Shown here in pieces: positions 1-13,451 of a DNA stretch of 64,000 bases (positions within the stretch are counted from its first letter, which is position 1; every line of letters starts with the position of its first letter). The translations under genes and the position numbers were made by a program. The notes beneath the pieces are model-generated. The model saw nothing but the letters and a program-made list of their open reading frames with translations, did not search any database and was not told the origin of the DNA. This DNA comes from Thamnaconus septentrionalis (Eukaryota; Chordata; Actinopteri; Tetraodontiformes; Monacanthidae), in NCBI GenBank assembly GCA_009823395.1, contig CM020501.1, positions 7,355,361-7,419,360 of the forward strand, read 5' to 3'.

Positions 1-327
1 CACTCTTCCTTTGTGGGTACCTAGTGATAGGCTGCGGGTCACACTTTCAGGGTGTGTGTGTGTGTGTGTGTGTAGGTGTGTGTGTGTGTGTGTAGCATGC
101 GTCAGAGAGAAAGCAAAAAGCAATAAGCTCGCTGAAATGGTGCCATCAGAGCTACATGATTGATCAATTGAATTCCATCATGGGTACTGACCGCTGGGAT
201 TAAATGGGTCGCTGTGGGTTACCAGGCTAAAGCCTCATACTGGCTTTATCTCCCCCTCTGATTGGTCTGTCACCAGAGACCTGGACCATCCACTCCCGGC
301 ATCTGTATATGTGTGTGTTTGCGCCTG

Positions 328-373
<46 letters not shown>

Positions 374-1020
374 TATAGTGAAGAAAGTGAGATTATGATC
401 AAGCAATGTGTTTGTGTTGAGAGCGAGTGAAAGCAGGTCTGTGTGGTGAAAAGGTGTAGCGAGTTTCTGTGACTTATGCAGCGAGAAGTGGCCAGATACC
501 GTGGCATGCTCGCAGGTTTACAGAGGGTCTTTGAAATGAACTCAACTGAGTCATTTCTTTTATTATGTTTTCAAGAGGTAAGTACTAAGCAGGGGAGGAA
601 ATTCTGTGTGGAAGCAGAGTTATTAGTGCAACACAGCCTGCGGCATTGCTGTTTTGCGTTATTGTGAAATATGCGTCCGAAGGACATAGAACATTACTGT
701 ATATCCAAAGTTGTGGGAATTGTCATTAATAAATGAATACAAAACTTAGTTTGATTCTTCCTGCTCCCCATGAGGCAGCAAATGAATTGGTTTAAATAAT
801 GTCCGCTGGATTTTTTTTTTAATGTGTTATATTTTTGACAGCTTAAAAATCCCCAGGTTAAGCAGTGGCCAGATTGTGGTCGCAGGAAAACAAGAATTGC
901 AATTGCGGAATGGGATAATGAGGCTACTTTGTTCAAGTGGTTTGGTTAATCACCCACTTTTGCAAATCAGAGGTTATATTTTACAGTAACATTCTATTCT
1001 ATTCTACAATTATACATACA

Positions 1021-1071
<51 letters not shown>

Positions 1072-2234
1072 CATTGTTGAGCCACAATATCATAATAGCC
1101 ATCATTGCAATTTCAGCACAACTCCTTTGGTTACTTACTTTCAAGAAAAAAAAAACACACAAAGACAAAAACAAAAAACAGAGTTCAAGAAAATGTTTCA
1201 TGTCTGAATCAGTTGAAGTTGGTTGCAATGACATGCAAGTTTTGAAAGTTTATTGGTGTGGAGTGAAAAAGAGTGAAAAAGAAGTGACATTATAAGACTT
1301 TGCTCGATGGCTTCCAGTGCCCATTAGCTTGAGGCTATGTTAGCTAATGAAGGAACCCAATCTGAATAGAAAGACATACTGTTAGCTTTTGTCCTGTCAG
1401 TCATTCCTAATTCCTGCACAGAATCAAGATATAGTCGAAATAGATCTATATTTTCGGTCCAAATGAAAAACAGAAAAAACAAACATTTTTGAAGCCTTTT
1501 TCCATCTCCACCCCTCTGTTGTATCACTCCCCCAGCGCTGGACGCACACACACGAACAAACACACCAAACACGGAGTGACCCCAGGACTAAAATAGGCTC
1601 TCAGCAGCAGTTTGAAGCAATGAATTGCCTCTATAGCGGGGGGATTTTCACCCTCATCCCCTTTTTCTCTTTATCTTTTTCTCCAGCTCACTCTTTCTAA
1701 TCATTTGTGGGCCCGCGACTCTTCACAGTTCTTATAATTGTCTCGTTCAGTCCCTCGGCCTCGCAATAACTGCAGGATACGAGGGCTCACAGTTTAATAC
1801 TGATACCGCAGCAATATGTGTGCGTCTGTGCGTATGGATGATACGACGAGGAGTGTCTACGCGTGCGTGCGAATGTGTGTTTGTTGTGCGTGTGTGTGTG
1901 TCTTTGTGCAGGGGAGAGGCGAGAGTGTACTCTTTAGAGAACAAGAATGAAGGACGGTGTCTGTTTGGTAATGGAATGAATTTTTATTGCATTTTCTCCG
2001 AGTCCCCACAAGCAATGAAGTCTCTCGGACCTAAAATCAGCTCACCGTGGTTCACCGAGTCCACGCGCTGCTCAAACCTCCCCACATCTGTGATTTGTTT
2101 GAACTCTTCCTCCTCCTCTTTGTATTTGTGTCATCATCATCACCTGTGTTGTCGCGGACACCTTGTCGTCCTCGTTCTTCAAAAGAAAAGCCCTAAATGT
2201 ACGACGCTTCTAAGGTCACTTCTTCTCTATGCAG
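1..2234 (+). other. pax5: pax5 intron upstream of the partial-homeodomain exon
   Basis: Non-coding by my reading: TG tracts at about 52-94 and 331-372, a TA tract at about 1023-1071, otherwise unique A/T-rich DNA. A longer open frame at 1820-2464 overlaps the real exon in its own frame but starts in TG-repeat sequence, so only the 2235-2419 part is coding. Confidence 0.7.
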
Positions 2235-2471
2235 GTTTGCAGGAGTCACCGCTGGCTAACGGGCACGGCCACAGTGGGCGGGACTTCCTCAGGAAGCAGA
2301 TGAGAGGGGAGCTGTTCTCGCCACAGCAGATCGAGGTACTGGACCGTCTGTTTGACAGACAGCCCCCCTGTCCATTCCAATCCAGCTCTGACCTCTATGT
2401 GAGCCCTGACTCTGGCAAGGTAAGGGTGTGGCATCGTGCAGGTTCTGGGCTGAGGCTGAGTTAGGGATTAG

Positions 2472-2513
<42 letters not shown>

Positions 2514-3241
2514 CAACAAGAGAAAGGTTAGGGGTCAGATGAGGAGTTAAGGGACGACCGCAGGGGCTTACAGACTGCTTCTTAGTTTGTATTTGTATCT
2601 TATCTGTCTTCTATCATGTTTTCTTTTTCGGTTCCTTTTGCTTTTGTCCTCATGTGGAACTGTTGCACTCCAGCAGAGCTAGCGTAGACGATTTCTGGTT
2701 GCTTTCAACCGCTTGCCTCCCCTCTGCTTGCCCTCTGCTGGCACAGCAGTGCTTTGCTAGCCCATGGTAACACTGCGGTGAATTTACTTTGAAGGTCTCC
2801 CTCTTTTCTTAAATTCAGCCGACAAACTACGAAAGCTCAGTCAGCAAATTCAAATTTTTTTCCGGTGCAAAGCAATTATTTGTCATTTTGATAAATATGT
2901 TCTTTCATGGTCATAAGGGGGAAATCACCTTTAGAAAGACAAGTACAAAGAGTAGTAGTAGCCTGCATTTGATGCTAAGTGCTGGGGAGGGAAGAAATGC
3001 TTGTTTTAGCAGAAAAGCCTGACCTGCCTGCTATGCCTTGCCATGCCGTGTCGCTCTTAAAGAAATTAAGATTGCTTTAAAATAATTCATTTTTATTTTA
3101 TTTTTTATGTTTTGTTTTTTTTTACAAATCAAGGTCTAAAGAATCCAGAACTGCTGCCTTCACTGCTATTTTTGTCTGCATCTACATGTTGTTGTTGTTG
3201 TTGTTTGCCATGTGTCAGCATCAAGCCTCAAGCCTCATTCC

Positions 3242-3292
<51 letters not shown>

Positions 3293-3487
3293 GTCTGTCT
3301 CTCTGTCTGTCTGTCTGTCAGTCTACTGTGAGTTTCTCTGATCCAGAGCCAGCCAGGCTTGGCCTATTGATGTCCCTATAATCTAGATACACTGCAGGAG
3401 TTAATGAGCGTATTGACCTGGCTCTCATTATGACCTCACTTCCTGCTGCTTAGGGACTGCAGCCTGGTCCTGATGCGTCCTGGGAAT

Positions 3488-3522
<35 letters not shown>

Positions 3523-4215
3523 CTGTGTGTGTGTGTGGGGGGCGCTGTTTGCACTCCGGAGAAAAACATGAAAACAAACCAAACCAAACTGCAGTCGGAG
3601 AAGGTTCCTCTCTCTCCGTCTTGCATCTAAATTGACCCGCTGCCCTTTTTTCCCCGCGACTACGTTAATGCAAATCTGAGTGGAACAGACAGGTGTAAGT
3701 AGTTTGCTGAATTACAAAACAGCAGCCACTGAGCATTTGTATTCGCTTTACCTTCTTTCTCATCCCATCTGCAGCAGCCCTGCAGCCAATACTACAGCAA
3801 AACCTGCCTACTAATTGGGACTTTGGTGTCCTTTCAAAAGCATCCACTCAATGTATGTCTTCAGTCAAAGTCAAGGGCAGGAGGACCGACGCCCACTGAA
3901 GAGGCTGTAGTATATTTGGTCACATACAGGCTACAGCCTTGGACCTGTGGGGCAGACTTTCCCCTTTTAGCTCATTCACTTCCCTCTGACCGACATGGGG
4001 AGTGGAGTGGCACAGGCCGAGAGGTCGACAGGGATTGGCGCCTATTGCTCTATAGACTACGGCTCAAGACTATAATACCCATGATTCATAGGTCAGTGTC
4101 CTCTCTGAGCCCCGGTCAAGCCACTGGGACTGGGGATAGGGGCTTTAAACTATGGGGCGCCCCAAGGGTCAAGCTCCGGCTGCATTGTTATTACAAAGAG
4201 ATGTGCGCAGACACA

Positions 4216-4255
<40 letters not shown>

Positions 4256-6497
4256 GCCAACGTTACTATCCTGTCTGCCGACCCCCCACTCCTGCATTTC
4301 TCACACGGGATGATTGACAGTCGCGCCCTGTGACACGGCTGCACTGACAGCCTTCTCTGGGTTGCTGCCCTTGGTATGTGGCTGAGGTGTGTTGATGTGT
4401 TCGCAGGCATAACTGGTGCAGAGCTAGAGAGGGTCTCTCTTTGTGATGTGATTTGCCCAATGCAACATTTCCACTGAATTCTCTGCCGTGTAGAAGGTGT
4501 TTAGAAAGAGGTGGTAGTCCTTCTGAGAAATAAATAAGTAAATAATGATTAGACCACATATTCAGTATGTCAAAGTGAAAGTTAACATGAGATTTTTATT
4601 ATTATTATTATTGCCAGTGGAGCTCTGTATTGGTGCGGAGGACAGCGATATGTGCATTTCACTGCGGAGAGCTGCAACAAAAGCCTTTGCTGCTGTTTCT
4701 TTTAATATGAAACACCATCCACTCGCTAGTTAATTTAGCAGGAGCAAGGCTTGCAGTCACTTCCTGTATTCATCTGCTTCAATAGCTTCTACTGCCAATT
4801 AGCGGCACCAATCAGCTAAAACAAAGCTGATTGGGGGTGTGGGTGAGAGTTTAGCAAAGTGGATGTGTGAGATAGCATAGCTTTACAAGGTTAGCTGCGA
4901 CTCACTCTGCCAGAGAAACTTGATGCACACTGGCCTCGGTGCTGCTGGGGAATAGCACGCAGGGTTTGTCACGGTGAGTGATGTAAAGAAGAAAAAAAGG
5001 AAATTATTATAGGTGTGACAACGTGGCTCGATTTCAGGTACCAACAGTATATCAGAATGCTGTGGTAATACATGATAATTTCAGCAGTTATTCCAAGGTC
5101 CTCATTATCCCTTTGCTTTCTGCCACTGAAACCTGAACCTCATTCATTACTTTCTCGCTCTTTGTCCCACTGCAACAGATAAAAAGTTAAATTGCCCACG
5201 TTCCTCCCTTGCAAATCTTATTTCATCTGTCGCCACTCTGCTATAATGTTTGTCTCAGGCCTCCCCTTTTATCTCTCCTCCCTAACAAGCCATCCTTTTA
5301 TCTCATCTCCCTCTCCTGAGCTTGTTCCCTCGCTCCCTGTAGTCTATTAAGTCCCAGTATTAATTTATGTGCGTGCTCATATGTGTGTCTGCATGTGCGC
5401 CTGTCGGAGGGAGTTCATTTGAATTTCCCTTCAATCACTTCGTATTACCCAGGTGATAAATCAGCGGGCTGACGAAAAGCCCCCACCTAGTGGTGCTGCC
5501 CTGGGTCCAAGTGCCCATCCCAGTCCCAACTTCTCTGGCTTCTGCTGGAAATCAGAAAAGAAGTGTGACTTATTGATTGAGCGATTACTGAAAATTGGCA
5601 TAAAAAGAAGTAGGATGGTCGACAAAGTTGAAGTGCTTCTTACTGCTTTTAAAAACAGAGTAAAACATCATTATGTGAGGGGCACTCAGTAAATCATAAG
5701 ACATGGCTGACACAAAGGTGTCAACAATAAAAAAAAATCTCACAAGTTCTTCATTATTTATCCTTTTCAATATGTTTGCAGCAACATCTCCATACATTTC
5801 CTTGTTAGCACTATTGTTGTTCAGTACAAAGCTTAATTTATATATGACTGCTTATGTAGAGTTATTACTAGTGGTAAATTCATCTCAGTCCACACAAACC
5901 TCAACACATTAAGAGTTTGAGGACGATCTGCATTTTTTACCTTTTTATGGTAATCCACTTAGTTTTGCTTTGACTGTCTGAATCCAAAAAGATGCTTGAA
6001 TATTAGTACATAATATTAATACATATTAAAGATTTTATGGTTCATTATTTATTTATTTTTAAAGCATTTTCAAGCATTTAGTTCTCATTTCTTCGACATG
6101 ACCTATTGCCCATCCTCTCGAAAAACAAACAAATCAGGAAGTAGTTTTGTTTTTTGTTTTTTTTAAATTGAATCATTAGTTAAATGTCCAAATGCCTGAA
6201 CTTGTGGGGAGCCCGTCCCCATAGTTGGTCCATCTGGCTCGCCACAAAATAAGTGTCCTCCCCACCGCTGCCACACTCAGTTTGAGCGCAGATGAATTCC
6301 TTCCCCACACAATCCCCCCGTCTCGGTTTGTGGGCCTCTGAGGGAATTGTATTTGTTTATAGTGGAGGCTTTTTTTCCATCAGGAGAACACAAGACAATG
6401 TGGGCAGAGGCAGAGGGAGATGGAAAAATCAGGGAGCTATTTGGGGAATGGGGAAAAAGTGAAATACTATTATGCAAATGTTGCAGGCCAACAAGGC

Positions 6498-6564
<67 letters not shown>

Positions 6565-7806
6565 GGAGACGATTAGGGCTCATCTGTTATTGATGTGAAA
6601 TTTGAACCAAACCATTACCCTGCCCATATCTGAGTCAGTGGACCAACCTGCTGTCTGTAAGTGAAGTGTTGGGAGCAAAAGAGGTAAAACTGTCGAAGGG
6701 CCGTTACGCTTTTGTCTGATGTTGTCCTGCGTGGCATTTTTTTTATCGTCATTGGGGACATTAGGTTGTTGTTCTGCATGCAGAGGTACTGTGTGAGGAC
6801 TTATAGATGGTGCTGAACAATGATATACAGTTAATACATCAGATACAGCTATCCAGTTTATCTAGTGGTTACGTTTGGCCAAGGAACTAGTTAGTCTGGT
6901 TGGGTTGTAAATTTAAGCAACGTCAGTGTTTTCTCCCTTTTGAATAATCTACACTCACTGCGACTGAGAGCCACGAGGCCAAAATCTCACACATGTATTT
7001 TCTTTTGCTTTGGGTTTCTTTGTTGGTCACAGCATGTAAAGCCATCATCTTGCCGACTGTTAAACTCAAGACTGGCTGTAACAATGACAGTCTTGCCTCG
7101 ATTTGTTGTGCGTTAACAGATCATTTTGCCAGGAATCATACTTTCTGCCTTACTCAAACAATTTCCCCTTTTATTGTTTCTTTTGCTTTTTCACATAAAT
7201 CAGGCATCTTTATCTCTATCATCTCTCCATGACAGAGAACCTCCCTCCATCTTTTCACTTTTCACTTCCTGCCCCAACTTGAGCTCCTTTTGCCTCCAAC
7301 CCCTCCCCCACCATCCTCTACCAACCCCTCCATCCCCCCACCCTCAAGAGAAAAAAAAAAAACCTCAGCCCCTGCGCGGCGGGCAGCTGCGTCTCTCCCT
7401 GTTTGATGAGGGTTGATGGCGTCGTATGAGCGGCGGAATTGACAACATTTACGGGGCCGAATGAGAATGATCCATCTTCCTTAGCGGGGCTGTCACCCCA
7501 CTGGCCAAACTTCATCATGGCCAATTACCACGGCAGACCCCTTGTTCTCCGCCGCTGCCGCCACCGCTGCTGCTGCTGCTGGGGACTGGGCCCCTAATTT
7601 ACATGGATACGTAGACACTATTACACATGATTAAAATAGGACTGAGCATATCCAAGAGAGACAGAAAGGAGGGGAGAGGTGGCAGGGATAGCATGTATGA
7701 ATGGATGGAATAGAAGAAGAAGAAAAAAAACTACAGGTGCGATGTGCGAGTCGGAGTGCCGACAAAGAAAAGGCGGCTTAAAACTGTGTGTGAAGTGTAA
7801 AGAGAG

Positions 7807-7878
<72 letters not shown>

Positions 7879-9197
7879 CAGAGGCGTTGTGTGTAGTGTA
7901 CTATGTAAGCTCTTATTTGGCAGGTCACAGTCCAGTGGTTGTGTTGTGTGTTGACGAGCACAGGGGTGTTTAAGAGGTCAGTGAGCACAAACACACGCCT
8001 ACACTCGCACGTCCGTACAGGCGGGCGGCGCACGGCTGAAGGGGGTATTAAAAGGGTCAGCGCGGAAACTCTCACCTCGGGAACCCCAGAGGAAAAATTC
8101 TGAGTGCTTTCATTAGCGCTCGCGCTCGGCCACGTGCACGGCCTCGCGCACGGCCACGCGTACGCCGAGAATATGTGCGCTTTCGCACACAGCTGGCGGG
8201 GTGACGCGCCCGCCGCCACTGCCACGGCCCTGAGAAAGAGGCTGTTAATCTATATGTGGTTAGTCATCAGCGTCAGTGACATCATTTCAAATCAGCAGCC
8301 TCGCTGAGAGGGAGATGAGGATGGATGGGTCGGGGCAGGGCGCTGGGGTCAGGCTGAGGTGAGGCGACACTTTCCATTATCCATCTGTCAGCGTTTTGGG
8401 GAGAACCGATAGACAGTGCGACGCCCGCCCGCCTGGCCGCACCCCCTTCATGATCTCAGGTGGTGCGGCAGTCAGTCACCTGACTGGAACACAAACAAAT
8501 GGTCTTGATTGTGATAGAACATTGGTTTGTAAAAAAAATGCTTTAACATCAAGTCATAAATTTTATTTTTACACCGTTTTTTGTGATTCACGTCATTTAA
8601 AGGTTTAAAGGTCTACTGTGTGAGTTAACATGAATTACGTTTTCTGATTTCTTCATTAATCTCAACTTCCTGACCAGTTGTGACCTCAGGTTAAACATCA
8701 AACCCCAGGCAAAACCACACTTTTGGCTGTGCAGTTACACAATATTTTGCCTTTAGAAAAAATTACTTATTCATAAAATCTCCAATCTTAATCTCCATAT
8801 TTTTCTTACTTTATTGTTGTTGAGTGGGTTTTCTTTTTTCTCACTTTCTAAGTTATACCATCCCTTCAACATCTATCTTCAGATTGGTCTTTGGGTCACT
8901 TAAACTCAACACAAAGAAACACATCAGCCATTTTTAGTCTTTTCATCTCAAAGTAAATCTCAAGTTATTTAATTTTATTGTTTCAGTCCTCTCCCTAATT
9001 TTTCCAAAAGCACTGTTTTTTTTTGTGCAGGTTACTCCAACATTGTGTAACCTGCACTTTTATAACAAGCTACCAGTGATCCACTTTGTTTTAGTTTTTT
9101 GAGCAATAGCAGTTTCACCTTGTATGCCTTTCGTGGGTATACGTGTGTGTCTTTGGAGCACAGGAAGTCTTGAGCAAGTACAAGTGTTGTAATGATC

Positions 9198-9244
<47 letters not shown>

Positions 9245-9402
9245 GTGTGTGTGTATGTGTGTGAAAGAGAGGGAGGAAGAGAGAGGAAAATGAAGAGGAA
9301 GAGTGAGCTGATCCTGTGGTTATAGAGTGTGAGGCTTGGCTGTACAGTAAATCCCCGTCTTTGTAAACAGATCAATAAACTCACAGCTGTAGGTTTGTTT
9401 CC

Positions 9403-9436
<34 letters not shown>

Positions 9437-11122
9437 TCATGTGATGTGTGCGTATCTGTTCATACTGAGGCTTTATTGCTCCTTGCTATATATGTCATAT
9501 GTGTTGCTTGTTTACAAATGTGGCAGCGAGTAACAGCTAATTGATCGGCTAGCACCAGAGGCTATGCTGATGATTTTTGACAACAGAGGGAATGTTGATT
9601 TATTCTTTTAACCCTCCTCTACTCCTTGTCCACTTTCTGCTCCTGAGCAGACGTCAGACTACTCGGCGATGGCCTCGCTCACTGGTGGCCTGGACGAGAT
9701 GAAGAACAGTTTGGCCAATCCTGGTGCTGGGGCGGAGTTAGGAGCCAGTGTGTCTGGTCCACAGTCTTATTCACTTGTTTCAGGTAAGGCAGAAGTCTTT
9801 AAAAGCTTCAAATCAGAACACCATTTAAATACAAACCAACTAAAAATCCCTGTACGGCTTCTAATTACATGTAATAAGCAGCTCTCTGTCACTTTATAAC
9901 CAAACTATTTGTGTTTTGAGGCATTTGCTCAGTGGGGTTTCGAGGAATGGTAATTTAATATACTTGGAAATACATCCATTATAATTCTGAAGTGAATCCA
10001 GCGATACATTAAGTAGCTAAACAAATTGTCTGGTCATGTAATCCCAATTTGTGTCCTATAATTGTTGAAATAAACAAGGTTGGTTCTGGTCTTCCCTCAG
10101 TGCTATAAAATGAACACACAATAGATTGATTCGTATTCAATTCACAGTAAGCCAAACACCCTATAAGCCCTGCCCTGGAGTGATATGAGCTACTGTACAT
10201 AGAGTCTAAGTGATCCCGTTTAAAGAGCTCAGTGCTTTGGATCTCTGGAGAGGTGCGGAGGAGGAGAGGGGAGGAATGAAAAGGTGGCGGGATGGAGGGG
10301 AAAAAAAGCAAGAGCCTCATCTCGTCCTCTGTCTCCATTTAGGGGCACCAGGAGAGGCGGCGGTTAATTAAGGATAGACCAGGGAGCACTTGGACAGGGC
10401 TTTGGCGTTCCCATTAGTAATGAGGGAAATCATGGAGCTGGGAATTTGGGATATCTGGGAAAGGCCTCTTTTTTTTTCGCCCTTTGAAACCGCTGAGGAA
10501 TATTACCTGCAGAAGTCAGGAGAGACTCTGAGAAAAAGCGTGAGATAAAAAAAAAAAAAGAATTTCCATTTCTGCTTATGCATGCAAACACGTATTTATA
10601 TTCACACACACGCGCACGCGTGCGGGTTGAATATTATGCATGCATTTCCCCGCCTGTCTCTTCCCTCAAAATAGAGCTCCCTCTAGGGGATCAGACGTCC
10701 GCGTGTCTGACGCAGTGTTATTGCATCCTTGATCCTTGAAGTGTTGATACTCCAGCGCGCTCCGCAGATCAGCGTTTACACAGCAAATCTTCCGTTTCGG
10801 GGGGCTTTTCCCCAAATCTGCGGGGCATTGTCATTGTCCACTTGAGTGCAGGGGGACACACCGTACTCCCGTACTCCCCCCTCCCACAACAAAACTCCCT
10901 GTGGGTTTGACATGTGTTGCTCTGATGGCCGCTTGATGTGCGCCAGTTAGTTTGGGAGACAGGGAAATGAAAAGCGGAGAGGGGTGGGGGGTGGGGGCGT
11001 TCATCTGTAGCCGCAAGTGTGCACAAGGAGGGAGTCTCGCACTCACTGGTTGACCTCTGCAAGCGAGGCTGCAAGAGAACAGATACATCAAAACAGCTAC
11101 CGTACACACGCACAATAACAGG

Positions 11123-11180
<58 letters not shown>

Positions 11181-13419
11181 CGGAGGATCTGGCCCTGTCT
11201 GCCCCCTCTAAGTTGTGCTGCAGAGAGTCCATCTCGTCTCCGTCTCCCGCCTCTCTCCTCCCGCCCCGCTCCTCCCGCTCCTCCTGGCCCTGTGCACTGA
11301 CCCTGAGAGGATGAGTAGCCCGTCTGCACTAATGCCTCGCTGTCGCGTCAAACGCAGAGAGAAAAACTTTGCTACGCGGCAGCGGCGGCAGCCGAGGGGA
11401 GGCTGGGAGCGACAGAGCGGGCCGGCGTGCACCGGAGGGCTCTGCCAGGGAAAACACAAGAAGGGAGGGCCATGAAGAGGGCAGGGATGCCAGAGGATGA
11501 GATACTGACGCCACTCTGCTGCTCACCACGCTGTGGCTTTGCACATCGGTGTGCGTCAGAGTCTTTCACGACAAAATTACATTTTAAAGTCCTCTCTTCG
11601 CAGATGAAATCCCCCCCCAAAAAAAATCTTTGAAAAAAGTTATTGTCATTTGGATTGTTTCTTCTTTTTTTTTTTAATTCAGTAGTATATTAGGATAAAT
11701 GCTTTTAGGCTGAATCAAGTAAGTAAAGTAATAATCAAGTTGTTAATACTTGGTTACAATTTCTAGGACTGGCTAATCAATTTACTGTTCGTGGCATACG
11801 TACATTAAATTATATATGAACAACACTTGGTTTATGACGCCGCTTCACTTTAAGTTTAGCTATAATTACCAAATGCTTGCTTTCCAATTGACTAAATATG
11901 TTAATGTTTAAGGTTATTGTGAGATGCAGTAGCATGCCGACATTAAATGTTACTCAAGCAGTTGGCAAAGCTGCTCGCAGGCACAAACTTGAGACCAGTG
12001 TCTTTTCTCCCCACATGGGAACTTTTCAGGAAACTCAACTGGCCAATCAGACATAAAATGGCCTAAATATAGTTTAATGTTATGTTTTGTAACCATAAAC
12101 CAAGACTACACAGAATCAGCATGGCTCTGTTCTCCAGCGGTGGTAAATTATACATCACACCAAGATTAACATATTAATGTTCACAGTTTTGAAAGGTTGT
12201 TAATATACTATTACACAAAAGATCTAGTCTAAATAGGTAAGGAATATATTACACTGTCAGTAAAACAAGAATACATTAAGAATATTAATATACTGTGTGT
12301 GACCACTAGATTTTGTTTTTCTCACTTCCTCTTGCTGATCTTTGTGTTTTGCCTGGAACCTCTCCCCCCTCGTGTGTCTCTTACATCTTCCCTCTCTAGT
12401 TCTTTTTATATCTTTTCTTTCCACCTCTCAGTTATCGGTGGTTAAGTGGAGGGGAAGTGAATAGGATTGATGGTGGTAGAATCTGAGCTGTTTATGATGA
12501 TGATAAATGCGTGTGCAGAGAGGTAGAGCGGCTGCGAGGGGGAGGAGTCCATGCATTTGCGGGTGTGTTGTGTGTGTGTGAGTGTGTGTCTGTGTGAGTG
12601 TATGTGATGATGATGAATGGAGGTCTCGCTCCGCTCGCACTCCCAGTGTCTACTGCGTGCAAACACAGAGAAATTATTTGGGCTGACATGCTGTCATGTA
12701 GTCTAATGCAGTTATAGAGTCAATCCACCAACTGACACACCTGGGCGGGGTTGTAAAGAGCAAAAGAAACAAAAGAAGAGGAGACTTCAAGTAAATATAC
12801 GTCATACGTGAAAAGAGCACCAAATAAGATTGAAATATGTGGAAATGGGATGAAGTTTGACAATAAACTGCTGTGATCTAATGTGAATTTTGACTTTTAG
12901 GGGTTAGCTCATGTTCATTAAGTTATATTTTATTACATTATTCCGAATTTCATTTACATTTTCTGATGCACCACACCAATGTTGACTGAAGCACAGCATA
13001 TAAAGATATTATTCGGGATTCGCACTGTTGAATTAATTAAGCCTGCGTGATTCCAGGTCGAGACCTAGCCAGCACCACTCTGCCAGGCTACCCTCCTCAT
13101 GTCCCTCCCACTGGACAGGGCAGCTACTCCACGCCCTCCCTCACTGGCATGGTACCCGGTGAGTACGCACATTTGTTCGCGTTCTAACCCTGTACTCGTC
13201 CCCCAGCACATGGAAACATTCCTGACCTAAGCGTGGGCACACCTCGCCTCTGAGCTGAATCCTTCCGCCTCTAATCAACTGATCAAGCTGTGAGGAAAAG
13301 TTAGGACTGTCCAAAATGTCCCCATCTCAAAGAAATGTTTCCCTCGTGCCTGATACACAAAAATACACACAAATATTATAATATATATTATAATATCTAA
13401 AAAAATTTCTTTCGAATGC

Positions 13420-13451
<32 letters not shown>

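Larger units (their letters stand above)
2420..9650 (+). other. pax5: Large pax5 intron with microsatellites and possible regulatory blocks
   Basis: Holds AAT (2473-2519), CTGT (3241-3320), TG/CA and GA (7811-7877) repeats. Between them are repeat-free blocks of mixed composition, for example 7380-7610 and 8020-8290, which look unlike neutral intron DNA and could be conserved non-coding elements. Octamer-type sites (ATGCAAAT) occur at 3668 and 6472. No exon was recognised. Confidence 0.6.

Noticed and set aside
1820..2464. 214-codon open frame on the plus strand
   Set aside because: Only 2235-2419 matches Pax5, with clean splice sites at both ends; the rest starts in TG-repeat sequence and has no coding character.
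10769..11620. G/C-rich overlapping frames of up to 186 codons in a pax5 intron
   Set aside because: They include a CA tract, are open on both strands and have no recognisable domain; nothing supports a nested gene.
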